Shown: in pieces, positions 26,816-34,773 of the stretch
How positions within the stretch are numbered: position 1 is the first letter of the stretch
How the letters are laid out: every line of letters starts with the position of its first letter
DNA from: Leadbetterella sp040829825
Lineage (GTDB): Bacteria; Bacteroidota; Bacteroidia; Cytophagales; Spirosomataceae
DNA length: 64,000 nt
Strand: one strand, 5' to 3'
NCBI RefSeq assembly: GCF_040829825.1
Contig: NZ_JBFOLH010000012.1
Notes under the pieces: model-generated
The model's database searches: none
Told to the model about the DNA's origin: nothing
What the model saw: the letters and a program-made list of their open reading frames with translations, nothing else
Position numbers and translations under genes: made by a program

Positions 26816-28107
26816 AAAAACTTATAATATTCCTATTTTGCCTGCTAACCGGGGCGGCGTTTGCCCAGAATCCGGGAGCGGGAAAAGCAGCGCCAGGCCC
26901 TGTTCTTTTCTACAATGCGCACATTTTTGTCGGTAACGGAACCGAGCATGCTTCGGGCTCCATGCTGATTGAAAAGGGGCTGATCAAAGAAATCTCGGCA
27001 TCTGACCTTTCGGCCAAATATCCCAATGCCCAGAAAGTCAATGTGGAAGGGAAGCATATCTATCCCGGCATCATATCGCCGGCCAATACCCTCGGACTGG
27101 CCGAAATAGAATCCAGCCGGCCTACGCTTGACTACAACGAGCTGGGAGACTATAACCCCAATGTACGTGCCCTGGTGGCCTACAACACCGACTCGGAGAT
27201 CATCCCTACCGTTCGCGGCAACGGGGTGCTGATTACCCAGGCTACACCTACCGGCGGAATTATCTCCGGGCGTTCATCTATTTTTTATCTGGACGGATGG
27301 AACTGGGAAGACGCCGTGCTGAAAGCCGATGACGGCATGTGGCTGCACTGGCCCAGAAGAATGACGCCCAGCTTCAATTTTCAGACCATGACCCGTGAGC
27401 TTCAGAAGAACGAGCGCTATCAGAAAACCATCGATGAGCTCCGCGAGCTCTTTGCCCAATCAGTGGCGCAGAAAGAAGGCGGCAACCCGTACGATAACCT
27501 GAAGCTGTCGGCCCTGAACGGGGTGCTTACCGGTGAGCAACGCCTGTTTATTGAGGCAGGAACCGACAAAGAAGTCATCGAGGCCGTTAATTTCTGCAAA
27601 GAAGCAGGCGTGAAATACCCGGTAGTGGTTGGATCGGTGACCTCCGAGCTGGCTATCCAGACGCTGAAAGAAAACAACGTTCCCATTATTGTCTCGCCTA
27701 CCCACCGTTTACCCGATAGGGCAGACTCTGACGTATGGGAAGCCTATAAGCTGCCGGCTTACCTGGTAAAAAAAGGCCTGACTGTAGGGCTTCATTACAA
27801 TGACTCTTACTGGAGAACCCGTAACCTGCCTTTTGTAGCAGGCAGCACAGTAGCTCACGGACTGACCAAAGCAGAAGCACTGGCCCTGATTACCTCATCC
27901 AACGCGAAGATCCTGGGGATCGACAAATGGGTAGGTACCCTGGAAACAGGCAAACATGCCACTTTTATAATCAGTGAAGGGGATATCCTGGATATGCGTA
28001 CCGCCAAAGTAACACGTGCCTTCATCCGGGGCGCAGAGGTGAACCTCGACGACAAGCAGAAAAGACTGGCCAAAAAGTACTTCGAAAAGTACGGATTGGA
28101 GAAGTAA
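26812..28107 (+). CDS. Secreted amidohydrolase-like protein, metal ligands missing
   Basis: A 431-residue protein with signal peptide MKKLIIFLFCLLTGAAFAQ and one amidohydrolase fold. The entry strand GKHIYPGIISPAN lacks the HxH metal ligands. The family's C-terminal segment ITSSNAKILGIDKWVGTLE is intact, and ETGKHATFIISEGD matches the composite-domain strand. It resembles the N-terminal, also degenerate, half of the preceding protein. Its ATG overlaps the preceding stop (ATGA), so the two are translationally coupled and may form one complex in the periplasm. It could be a structural or regulatory partner of the active domain. Confidence 0.85.
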   Translation: MKKLIIFLFCLLTGAAFAQNPGAGKAAPGPVLFYNAHIFVGNGTEHASGSMLIEKGLIKEISASDLSAKYPNAQKVNVEGKHIYPGIISPANTLGLAEIESSRPTLDYNELGDYNPNVRALVAYNTDSEIIPTVRGNGVLITQATPTGGIISGRSSIFYLDGWNWEDAVLKADDGMWLHWPRRMTPSFNFQTMTRELQKNERYQKTIDELRELFAQSVAQKEGGNPYDNLKLSALNGVLTGEQRLFIEAGTDKEVIEAVNFCKEAGVKYPVVVGSVTSELAIQTLKENNVPIIVSPTHRLPDRADSDVWEAYKLPAYLVKKGLTVGLHYNDSYWRTRNLPFVAGSTVAHGLTKAEALALITSSNAKILGIDKWVGTLETGKHATFIISEGDILDMRTAKVTRAFIRGAEVNLDDKQKRLAKKYFEKYGLEK

Positions 28108-28130
28108 GCCGTATCACGGAACCCTCTTTC

Positions 28131-28170
28131 ATCGCAGAGCCTGTCACCAACGGGCTCTGCGATTTCCTTT
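28131..28170 (+). terminator. Intrinsic terminator of the amidohydrolase operon
   Basis: An 11-base-pair perfect stem (ATCGCAGAGCC with GGCTCTGCGAT, 28131-28141 and 28153-28163) has an 11-base loop. It is followed by a pyrimidine-rich TTCCTTT tail, 24 bases after the stop codon. Confidence 0.75.
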
Positions 28171-28183
28171 ACATGCCCCCGCC

Positions 28184-28309
28184 ACTAACTACTCATCACT
28201 CATCACTCGCAACTCGCAACTCGGAACTCATCACTCGTCACTCATCACTCGCCACTCGGAACTCATCACTCGCCACTCATCACTCGTCACTCGGAACTCG
28301 CAACTACCC
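28184..28309. repeat. Heptamer array (ACTCNNN), 18 units
   Basis: From 28191 to 28302 the sequence is exactly sixteen consecutive 7-nt words. Each starts with ACTC and ends in ATC, GCA, GGA, GTC or GCC. Degenerate units ACTAACT and ACTACCC flank the array. The phase is never lost over 126 bases. No protein reading is plausible. It lies between a terminator and the tyrA promoter. Confidence 0.85.
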
Positions 28310-28358
28310 TCCCCCGAACCTTTTTCCCCCCTCACTTTTATTTCCTGCCCATTTGCGG

Positions 28359-28366
28359 TAAATTTG
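28359..28366 (+). promoter_or_regulatory. -7 box TAAATTTG upstream of the prephenate dehydrogenase gene
   Basis: TAAATTTG matches the Bacteroidota -7 consensus and ends 19 bases before the ATG at 28386. A TTT-rich stretch about 19 bases upstream could be a weak -33 region. Confidence 0.45.
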
Positions 28367-28385
28367 TCGTTTCAAAAAATAACAG

Positions 28386-29639
28386 ATGAAGATCGGTGTA
28401 ATCGGACTGGGCGATATGGGGAAGCTTTTTGCCCGGATATGGGCGCAAAAAGGCTACGAGGTCTACGGTTGTGACCTTCCTGCCCGTACGGAAACGCTTC
28501 GGGAAGTCCTGCCCGGCATCCATGTGCTGGAAGACGCCGTAGCCGTATCCCGCATCAGCGATATCATCATGTATGCCGTAGAAACCGAACGGATAGAAGA
28601 AGTGGTGCGCGTGGCCGGGCCTTCGACTAAGTTTGGTGCTGTGGTCACAGGACAGACCTCCGTGAAAACACCCGAAATCCAGGCCTTTGAAAAATACCTG
28701 CCGCACGATGCCCGGATTGTAGGCTCACATGCCCTTTTCGGGCCGTCAATTTCGCCTGAGGGTGAGATCGTGGCCATGTACAGGCATCGCTGCAGCAACG
28801 AAGCCTTTGAAGAGCTGAAAGCCCTGTACGAAGCCACAGGGGCCCGCGTGGAAGAGCTGGAAAGCTACCGGGCCCATGACCAGATGATGGCCGACATACA
28901 GGTGATCACCCACGTGGGCTTCGAAAGCCTGGGCACGGCCTTTATGCACCGCAAAACGTACCCCTGGGAAGACAAAAGCCAGATACAGGGGATCGACAAT
29001 ATCAAATTGCTCCTTACCCTCCGGATATTCTCCTACAAGCCGCACGTGTATTCGGGCCTGGCTTTCGAGAACCCGTTTGCCATCCGGGATGTACGGAAAT
29101 TCGCCCAGATCGAGAACGAGCTTTTCGGGTGGATGATCACCCAGAACCGGAAAATGCTGGAATCCCGCGTAATGAAAGCCCGCGAAAAGGTCTTTTCCGT
29201 ACCGCAGGCAAAAATGATGCTCGATGACTCCCTCATGCGCGAATACACCCTGAATCCCGGCAGCAACCACAAGCCCAACTCGCACCTGAGCCTGCTGACC
29301 ATGGTCTGTACCTGGGCCGATCTGGGCATTGATCCCTACAAAAATATGGTCTGCCAGACACCGCCCTTCCGGCTGCGGGTGGGCCTGGCCGAATATCTTT
29401 TTTACAACGAAGACCTCCTGCGCGAATCGCTGGAAACCGCGCTTACCGATAGATCCAATTACATTGATGACCTGGCTTACCATACGGCTGTTCATGAGTG
29501 GACGAACATCCTGGAGATCGGAGACCGGCGCACCTATGAAAAACATTTTACCGCCACCAGCCGGTTCCTGGGCGACAGGCTGCAGGAAGGGCGCGACAAG
29601 AGCACGCTGCTGTTAAACCGCTTAAACCAGGACAAATGA
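28386..29639 (+). CDS. tyrA: Prephenate dehydrogenase
   Basis: A 417-residue NAD(P)-dependent dehydrogenase of tyrosine biosynthesis, converting prephenate to 4-hydroxyphenylpyruvate. The N-terminal Rossmann motif is GVIGLGDMGKLFA. The conserved segments IVGSHALFGP (with the catalytic-type His) and QVITHVGFESLGTAF follow the TyrA family. The C-terminal helical domain extends to residue 417, longer than the common ~280-residue bacterial form and closer to the long fungal type. It is detached from other aromatic amino-acid genes. The next gene overlaps its stop by 4 bases. Confidence 0.85.
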   Translation: MKIGVIGLGDMGKLFARIWAQKGYEVYGCDLPARTETLREVLPGIHVLEDAVAVSRISDIIMYAVETERIEEVVRVAGPSTKFGAVVTGQTSVKTPEIQAFEKYLPHDARIVGSHALFGPSISPEGEIVAMYRHRCSNEAFEELKALYEATGARVEELESYRAHDQMMADIQVITHVGFESLGTAFMHRKTYPWEDKSQIQGIDNIKLLLTLRIFSYKPHVYSGLAFENPFAIRDVRKFAQIENELFGWMITQNRKMLESRVMKAREKVFSVPQAKMMLDDSLMREYTLNPGSNHKPNSHLSLLTMVCTWADLGIDPYKNMVCQTPPFRLRVGLAEYLFYNEDLLRESLETALTDRSNYIDDLAYHTAVHEWTNILEIGDRRTYEKHFTATSRFLGDRLQEGRDKSTLLLNRLNQDK

Positions 29640-30184
29640 AAGTAGATTTAAGCAAATACCGCAACCCGGAATATGACCACGGAGCCGGCGTCCTGAAAAG
29701 ACTGCTCTGGCACCTGTTCAGCAAAGCACTGATCCACTCCCAGCTGCCTTTACCGGTAAGTGTAAAATGTGCGGTGCTGAGGGCCTTCGGCGCAAAAATA
29801 GGGCAGGGGGTGGTGATTAAGCCCAATGTGAATATAAAATACCCGTGGTTCCTCGAAATAGGTGACCACGCCTGGATAGGCGAAGACGTATGGATCGATA
29901 ACCTGGTGATGGTAAAGGTCGGGGCCAGCAGCTGTCTTTCGCAGGGGGCTATGCTGCTGACCGGTAATCACGATTTCAGCAAAGCAACCTTTAACCTCAT
30001 AACGGGGTCTATAGTAATAGAAGAAGGGGCCTGGCTGGGCGCCAAAACAGTGGTATGCCCGGGAGTGACCGTCGGCAGCCATGCTGTGCTCACTGTGGGC
30101 TCCGTAGCCACCCGTAATTTGGAAGAATGGACCATTTCCAGGGGAAATCCGGCAATTCCGATAAAAAAAAGGACCGTAAACTAA
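29636..30184 (+). CDS. WcaF-like acyltransferase (left-handed beta-helix)
   Basis: A 182-residue acetyl/acyltransferase with hexapeptide-repeat character: IGQGVVIKPNVNIKYP, IGDHAWIGEDVWIDNL, GAWLGAKTVVCPGVTVGSHA. The probable catalytic His is in GNHDFSKA. Proteins of this type O-acetylate sugars of capsular or exopolysaccharides such as colanic acid. The start ATG overlaps the tyrA stop (ATGA). The sugar transferase 125 bases downstream also points to surface polysaccharide work, so its pairing with tyrA may be positional only. Confidence 0.85.
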   Translation: MKVDLSKYRNPEYDHGAGVLKRLLWHLFSKALIHSQLPLPVSVKCAVLRAFGAKIGQGVVIKPNVNIKYPWFLEIGDHAWIGEDVWIDNLVMVKVGASSCLSQGAMLLTGNHDFSKATFNLITGSIVIEEGAWLGAKTVVCPGVTVGSHAVLTVGSVATRNLEEWTISRGNPAIPIKKRTVN

Positions 30185-30309
30185 CTTTTTTTTTTATAAT
30201 TACTACTATTGTATATTTTTACAGAACCATGCAAATAAATTTTGCCGAAAAGTTGCTTTTCTTATTATAACAGAACGGAAACAGTAGAGAATAATTTAGT
30301 GCCACTTAT

Positions 30310-31476
30310 ATGAGCTTGATATTTGAAGAGTTAATCACTGATAATCTTTTCAGGGTAATTATTTCAGGGTTAACTGCATTGGCGGTCACATGGCAGGCAA
30401 TTCCGGTGATCAGGAACATTTGTGAAGAGCGGAATCTGTCTGACAGCCCGATTAAGAGAAGCTCGCATAAACATCCCGTGCCCACCTTCGGGGGCGTGGG
30501 TATTTTTGCCGGAACCCTGATCGGCTACATGATCTGGAACTTCATGGACGAGGGTTACCTCATGCATAAGGTATTTGCCTGCACGGTCATCCTGTTTTTC
30601 CTGGGCATCAAAGACGATATCTATGGCCTGAGCGCCGTGAAAAAATTCTTTTCACAGATCCTTACGGCCCTGCTTATTGTGGTAGGAAGTGACCTGCGCA
30701 TCTCCAGCTTCTTCGGGATCTTCGGCATTCATGAGCTTCCGTACATCATCAGTGTGCTGTTTTCCATTTTCCTGATCGTTGCCCTGATCAATGCCTTTAA
30801 CCTGATCGACGGCATAGACGGGCTTTCGGCCGGGGTGGCCATGATTGCCAGCGGAGGCTTTGCGCTCTGGTTTATGCTGAACGGTTACTGGTCGCTGGCC
30901 TGCCTGGGCTTCAGCCTTTCGGCCGCGCTGTTTGCCTTCCTGCGCTTTAACTTCTCCAAAACAAGCAAGATATTTATGGGCGACACCGGTTCGCTCGTGG
31001 TTGGTTTCTGGGTAGCTGTTATGGCGCTTAAATTTGTTGAGCTGAATGTGAATATAACCAGTGAAAACGTTCACCAGAATGCCCCGGTTATTGCTATTGC
31101 GTTGCTTTCGGTGCCTATTTTTGATACCCTACGGGTGTTCAGTATCCGTATTTTAAGAGGAAAATCGCCGTTCTCTGCTGACCGGAGCCACGTTCATCAC
31201 CTGATGGTAGACCTGGGTCTCTCGCACCCGGTTGCGTCGTTTATCCTTTACGGGTTCACTATCCTGTTTACCTCGGCTGTTTACTTCTCCCGGCAGTATT
31301 TCACCAATACCCAGCTGTCGGTAGCTATTCTGACCATCTTTTCCCTCTATATCCTCGTAGGATTCCTCCTCGAAAAAGAACGGGTGCGTTACGTACGTAA
31401 CCGCGCTTCCCGGAAAGGCCGCGAAACCACCCCGGCGGGTGTGGCGGCACAGAAAAAGCAGGCAGTGAATAATTAA
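30310..31476 (+). CDS. Undecaprenyl-phosphate sugar-1-phosphate transferase (MraY/WecA family)
   Basis: A 388-residue polytopic membrane enzyme that moves a sugar-1-phosphate from a UDP-sugar to undecaprenyl phosphate, starting a surface glycan. Signature motifs are present in order: LGIKDDIYGLSAVKKFF (the DD pair), AFNLIDGIDGLSAG, FMGDTGSLVVGF and SHVHHLMVDLGLS (the HH pair). About ten hydrophobic segments are seen. The sequence is closer to WecA/TagO than to MraY, since mur genes are absent around it. The sugar specificity is not readable. The spacer 30185-30309 is AT-rich and shows no clear promoter box. Confidence 0.9.
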   Translation: MSLIFEELITDNLFRVIISGLTALAVTWQAIPVIRNICEERNLSDSPIKRSSHKHPVPTFGGVGIFAGTLIGYMIWNFMDEGYLMHKVFACTVILFFLGIKDDIYGLSAVKKFFSQILTALLIVVGSDLRISSFFGIFGIHELPYIISVLFSIFLIVALINAFNLIDGIDGLSAGVAMIASGGFALWFMLNGYWSLACLGFSLSAALFAFLRFNFSKTSKIFMGDTGSLVVGFWVAVMALKFVELNVNITSENVHQNAPVIAIALLSVPIFDTLRVFSIRILRGKSPFSADRSHVHHLMVDLGLSHPVASFILYGFTILFTSAVYFSRQYFTNTQLSVAILTIFSLYILVGFLLEKERVRYVRNRASRKGRETTPAGVAAQKKQAVNN

Positions 31477-31576
31477 GTGAAAAGTGAAAAGTTAAAAATT
31501 TCGGTACAACATTAGTATTTTCTATATAAGAATTGTTCCGCAACTTTTAACTTTTCGTTTTTAACTTTTAACTCTT
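31477..31576. repeat. Heptamer runs GTGAAAA / AACTTTT in inverted orientation
   Basis: The spacer between convergent genes opens with GTGAAAA, GTGAAAA, GTTAAAA (31477-31497) and closes with AACTTTT, AACTTTT, CGTTTTT, AACTTTT, AACTCTT (31542-31576). All words are 7 nt, and the two runs are roughly reverse complements. It could fold as a bidirectional terminator. Confidence 0.65.
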
Positions 31577-31578
31577 CC

Positions 31579-33105
31579 TCATTCCCACTCAATCGTAGCC
31601 GGCGGCTTCGAGCTGATATCATATACCACCCGGTTTACGCCTTTCACCTTGTTGATGATCTGGTTGGAAACCTCACCCAGGAAATCGTACGGCAAATGCG
31701 CCCAGTCGGCGGTCATACCGTCTACGCTGGTTACTGCCCGCAGGGCCACCACGTTTTCGTATGTTCTTTCGTCGCCCATAACGCCCACGCTCTGTACGGG
31801 GAGAAGTATGGCGCCTGCCTGCCAGATAGAATTATAAAGCCCTTTATCCCGCAGGGACTGAATAAAAATAGCATCCACATTCTGAAGGATAGCCACCTTT
31901 TCAGGCGTAATATCGCCCAGGATACGGATGCCCAGCCCCGGACCAGGGAAGGGATGTCTTGAAATCAGGTGATCGGGCATACCGAGTGACCGCCCTACCT
32001 GCCGTACACCGTCTTTGAACAACAGCTTTAACGGCTCCACTACTTTAAGCTTCATGAAATCGGGCAGGCCGCCCACATTGTGGTGCGACTTAATGGTCAC
32101 TGAAGGCCCCTTGACAGACACCGACTCGATAATATCCGGGTAGATGGTGCCCTGTCCCAGCCATTTTACGTCCTGTATCTTATGGGCTTCGTCATCAAAA
32201 ACCTCGATGAAGGTCCGGCCGATCGCCTTGCGTTTGTCTTCAGGATCGGTCAGTCCCTTTAAAGCCGCATAAAAACGGTCTTTGGAATCTACGCCTTTCA
32301 CGTTCAGGCCCAGCCCCTGGTACGAATCCAGCACCTGCTCAAACTCGTTCTTGCGCAGCAGGCCGTTGTCTACAAAAATACAATACAGGTTAGCCCCGAT
32401 AGCCTTATGAATCAGCAGGGCGGCCACAGAAGAATCTACTCCGCCCGATAGTCCCATGACCACTTTGTCGTTACCCAGCATCTCTTTCAGCTCGGCTACG
32501 GTAGATTCCACAAAAGACTCCGGCGTGTAGCTTTGGTCGCATCCGCAGATATGCACCACAAAATTTTCCAGCATTTTCCGGCCGTCTTCCGAATGCGTTA
32601 CTTCAGGGTGAAACTGGATACAATAGGTTTCTTCTCCTTCAAAAGTAAACGCCGCATGACGTACAGACTCGGTAGAGGCCGTCAGGTACGCGCCTTCCGG
32701 AAGCTGCATGATAGTATCCCCGTGCGACATCCACACCTGTGACCGCATCGGGATACCCCTGAAAAGCTTATCGTTATTATCGATAGACACCAGCCGGGCC
32801 CGGCCGTACTCCCGGGTATCCGATTTTTCCACCGAGCCGCCAAACTCCCTGGCCAGCAGCTGGGCACCGAAACATACCCCTAACATGGGCAGCTTCTTCC
32901 TGAACAGGCTGAGATCAATAGCAGGAGAACCCTCTTCCATAACTGAGCTGGGGCTACCCGAAAGAATAACTCCCTTTATGTTTTCGGTGATCTCAGGCAG
33001 CTTATTAAACGGGTGGATCTCACAATAAACATTGAGCTCTCTCACTCTGCGGGCAATGAGCTGGGTATATTGCGAACCAAAATCAATGATCAGAATCTCC
33101 TGCAT
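31579..33105 (-). CDS. guaA: GMP synthase (glutamine-hydrolysing)
   Basis: A 508-residue enzyme making GMP from XMP, ATP and glutamine in the cytoplasm. The class I glutamine amidotransferase domain comes first, with the nucleophile Cys in GVCFGAQLL and the His-Glu pair in QFHPEVTHSE. The ATP pyrophosphatase domain follows with the P-loop GLSGGVDSS near residue 220. The C-terminal dimerisation domain ends VVYDISSKPPATIEWE, typical of GuaA. Length is normal. It diverges from the LolC-like permease gene, with 67 bases between starts. Confidence 0.97.
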   Translation of the reverse strand: MQEILIIDFGSQYTQLIARRVRELNVYCEIHPFNKLPEITENIKGVILSGSPSSVMEEGSPAIDLSLFRKKLPMLGVCFGAQLLAREFGGSVEKSDTREYGRARLVSIDNNDKLFRGIPMRSQVWMSHGDTIMQLPEGAYLTASTESVRHAAFTFEGEETYCIQFHPEVTHSEDGRKMLENFVVHICGCDQSYTPESFVESTVAELKEMLGNDKVVMGLSGGVDSSVAALLIHKAIGANLYCIFVDNGLLRKNEFEQVLDSYQGLGLNVKGVDSKDRFYAALKGLTDPEDKRKAIGRTFIEVFDDEAHKIQDVKWLGQGTIYPDIIESVSVKGPSVTIKSHHNVGGLPDFMKLKVVEPLKLLFKDGVRQVGRSLGMPDHLISRHPFPGPGLGIRILGDITPEKVAILQNVDAIFIQSLRDKGLYNSIWQAGAILLPVQSVGVMGDERTYENVVALRAVTSVDGMTADWAHLPYDFLGEVSNQIINKVKGVNRVVYDISSKPPATIEWE

Positions 33106-33146
33106 AATATATTTTACTTGATGATAAATTGTCTAAAATACTGTAC

Positions 33147-33154
33147 TATTTTTG
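33147..33154 (+). promoter_or_regulatory. -7 box TATTTTTG upstream of the LolC-like gene
   Basis: TATTTTTG matches the Bacteroidota -7 consensus. An alternative TTG start at 33152 lies inside the box, which supports the ATG at 33173 as the true start. A TTG lies 15 bases upstream, shorter than the usual spacing. Confidence 0.5.
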
Positions 33155-33172
33155 CGGAAGCAGAAATCTCCG

Positions 33173-34384
33173 ATGAAAATTTCCTACTTCATAGCTAACC
33201 GAATAAGAAACCCGAAAGGCCGGTCTTTCTCCAGAGTCATCGTGAGAGTAGGTATCCTGAGCGTGGCAATCACCGTTTCCGTTATTATCCTGTCGTTCTT
33301 TGTGCTGCTGGGGTTCAAAAATACAATCAAAGAGAAACTCTTCAGCCAGACCTCTCATATTCAGGTCAGCAAAATTACACTTAATCGCTCATTTGAAGAA
33401 GCGCCGGTTCCAAATAATTCAGAGTATTTTAAGCAGGTTTCCGAATTGCCCGGTGTGCGTTCGGTCAGCCGGGTAGCTTACAAATCGGTTATCCTGAAAT
33501 CAGCAGAAGAAATTTCAGGGGTGGTGGTAAAGGGAGTGGATAAGGAATACGACTGGACGGAATTTGAAAAGAACCTGGTAGAAGGCCGGGTGCTGCATCC
33601 CGATTCGGCCAATGAGATCATTTTAAGCACCCGTATTGCCGGTATACTAAATGCAAAAGTGGGAGAGAGCATCTTTGCCTACTTTATCCAGGATCCGCCC
33701 CGTGCCCGGAAGCTGACCGTTACGGGCATATACGATACCCACGTGGAAGAGCTGGATCAGCTCTATGTGCTGGCCGACCTGTCGCTTATTCAGCGGATCA
33801 ACGGCTGGGAAAACGGTGAATTCGGCCACCTGGATGTTTATCTGAAAGATATATCGCGCATGAAGGAGGTCAAATCACAGCTGCTTGATATTTTCCCGCA
33901 GGACTACAAGGTTACCGAAGTGGAGGAGCTGCTGCCCCATTTTTTTGAGTGGTTTAAATTCCTTGACCGCAACATCGTGCTGATCATCGTACTGATCATG
34001 GTGGTGGCGGCATTCAATATGATCTCGGTGCTTTTGATCATGATTATGGAACGAACTCCCATGATCGGCCTGCTGAAGTCGCTGGGCTCATCCAATGCGC
34101 TGATACGCCGTATTTTCCTGATCAACAGCTCACGGATCATCCTGTACGGCCTTTTGCTGGGCAATGCCCTGGCCCTGGTGCTGTCTTTTGTGCAATGGAA
34201 ATTTGAGCTGATCCGGCTGGATGCCCAGAATTATTATATGAATTATGTGCCGATAGAATGGAGCTGGCTGGCTGTGGCAGGTGTAAACCTCGGTGTTTTT
34301 ATCGTGGTGCTCCTGGTTACCGTGTTACCTACATTCAGCATCACCAGGATCAGCCCGGTAACGGCTCTGAAGTATAAGGATTAG
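33173..34384 (+). CDS. LolC/LolE-like FtsX-family permease
   Basis: About 403 residues with a single FtsX/MacB-type unit: one N-terminal helix near residues 22-45, a periplasmic domain, and three C-terminal helices. The loop RTPMIGLLKSLGSSNALIRR and the ending FSITRISPVTALKYKD are typical of lipoprotein-releasing permeases. In proteobacteria LolCDE extracts lipoproteins from the inner membrane, and Bacteroidota carry a similar single-type protein. Unlike the permeases at 1000-16321 it is not duplicated internally. The ATG at 33173 is chosen because upstream alternatives fall in the promoter box. No ATPase gene is adjacent. Confidence 0.88.
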   Translation: MKISYFIANRIRNPKGRSFSRVIVRVGILSVAITVSVIILSFFVLLGFKNTIKEKLFSQTSHIQVSKITLNRSFEEAPVPNNSEYFKQVSELPGVRSVSRVAYKSVILKSAEEISGVVVKGVDKEYDWTEFEKNLVEGRVLHPDSANEIILSTRIAGILNAKVGESIFAYFIQDPPRARKLTVTGIYDTHVEELDQLYVLADLSLIQRINGWENGEFGHLDVYLKDISRMKEVKSQLLDIFPQDYKVTEVEELLPHFFEWFKFLDRNIVLIIVLIMVVAAFNMISVLLIMIMERTPMIGLLKSLGSSNALIRRIFLINSSRIILYGLLLGNALALVLSFVQWKFELIRLDAQNYYMNYVPIEWSWLAVAGVNLGVFIVVLLVTVLPTFSITRISPVTALKYKD

Positions 34385-34453
34385 GTTTGATATCCGGTTA
34401 GGTTTTAATAGCGTGTGTGATTTCCGGTGATTCGGTTCCGGGTTATGCTTTCT

Positions 34454-34521
34454 GTTCTCGACTACGCCCGGTTCTCGACTACGCTCTGTTCTCGACTACG
34501 CTCGGTTCTCGACTACGCTCG
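34454..34521. repeat. 17-nt tandem repeat GTTCTCGACTACGCTCG, 4 copies
   Basis: Four head-to-tail units of 17 nt begin at 34454, 34471, 34488 and 34505, with differences only in the last three bases. They form the left arm of a larger inverted structure whose right arm (34700-34753) holds three reverse-complement copies. Confidence 0.85.
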
Positions 34522-34683
34522 AACTGACAGGAAGGGCGCTCGAACTGAAAGGAAGCACGCTCGAACTGACAGGAAGGACGCTCAAGCTGGAAAGAAGAGC
34601 ACTCGAACTGAAAATAATAACGCTCGAACTGAAAATAATAACGCTCAAACTGGAAATAATAACGCTCGAACTGACAGGTATGG
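34516..34683. repeat. 21-nt tandem repeat, 8 copies
   Basis: Eight units of exactly 21 nt begin at 34516, 34537, 34558, 34579, 34600, 34621, 34642 and 34663. Each starts CGCTCGAACTGA or a close variant and ends in GGAAGGN, ATAATAA or similar. Because 21 is a multiple of three, the array is open in several frames on both strands and gives spurious low-complexity reading frames (RTENNNA-type on plus, SSSVII-type on minus). It is intergenic between convergent genes. Confidence 0.88.
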
Positions 34684-34753
34684 ATGCCACCTGTCAGTTC
34701 GAGCGTAGTCGAGAACCGGGCGAAGACGAGAACCGGGCGAAGACGAGAACCGG
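34663..34753. repeat. Right arm: 16-bp hairpin plus inverted 17-nt units
   Basis: CGCTCGAACTGACAGG (34663-34678) and CCTGTCAGTTCGAGCG (34690-34705) form a perfect 16-bp stem with an 11-base loop. Beyond it the 17-nt unit of 34454 continues in reverse complement (CGAGCGTAGTCGAGAAC, then two CGGGCGAAGACGAGAAC). The whole of 34454-34753 is therefore a composite inverted repeat around the 21-nt array. Confidence 0.85.
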
Positions 34754-34773
34754 CTTATCAGAACCCCATTAAA

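Noticed and set aside
28184..28309. Possible CRISPR array
   Set aside because: Units are 7 nt with no spacers, and no cas genes are in the window.
34427..34708. Open frames on both strands with 7-residue repeats
   Set aside because: They follow from the 21-nt tandem DNA repeat, which is a multiple of three. No start signal, signal peptide or conserved flank supports a protein.
34454..34753. Possible CRISPR array
   Set aside because: Repeats are contiguous 17- and 21-nt units with no unique spacers between them.
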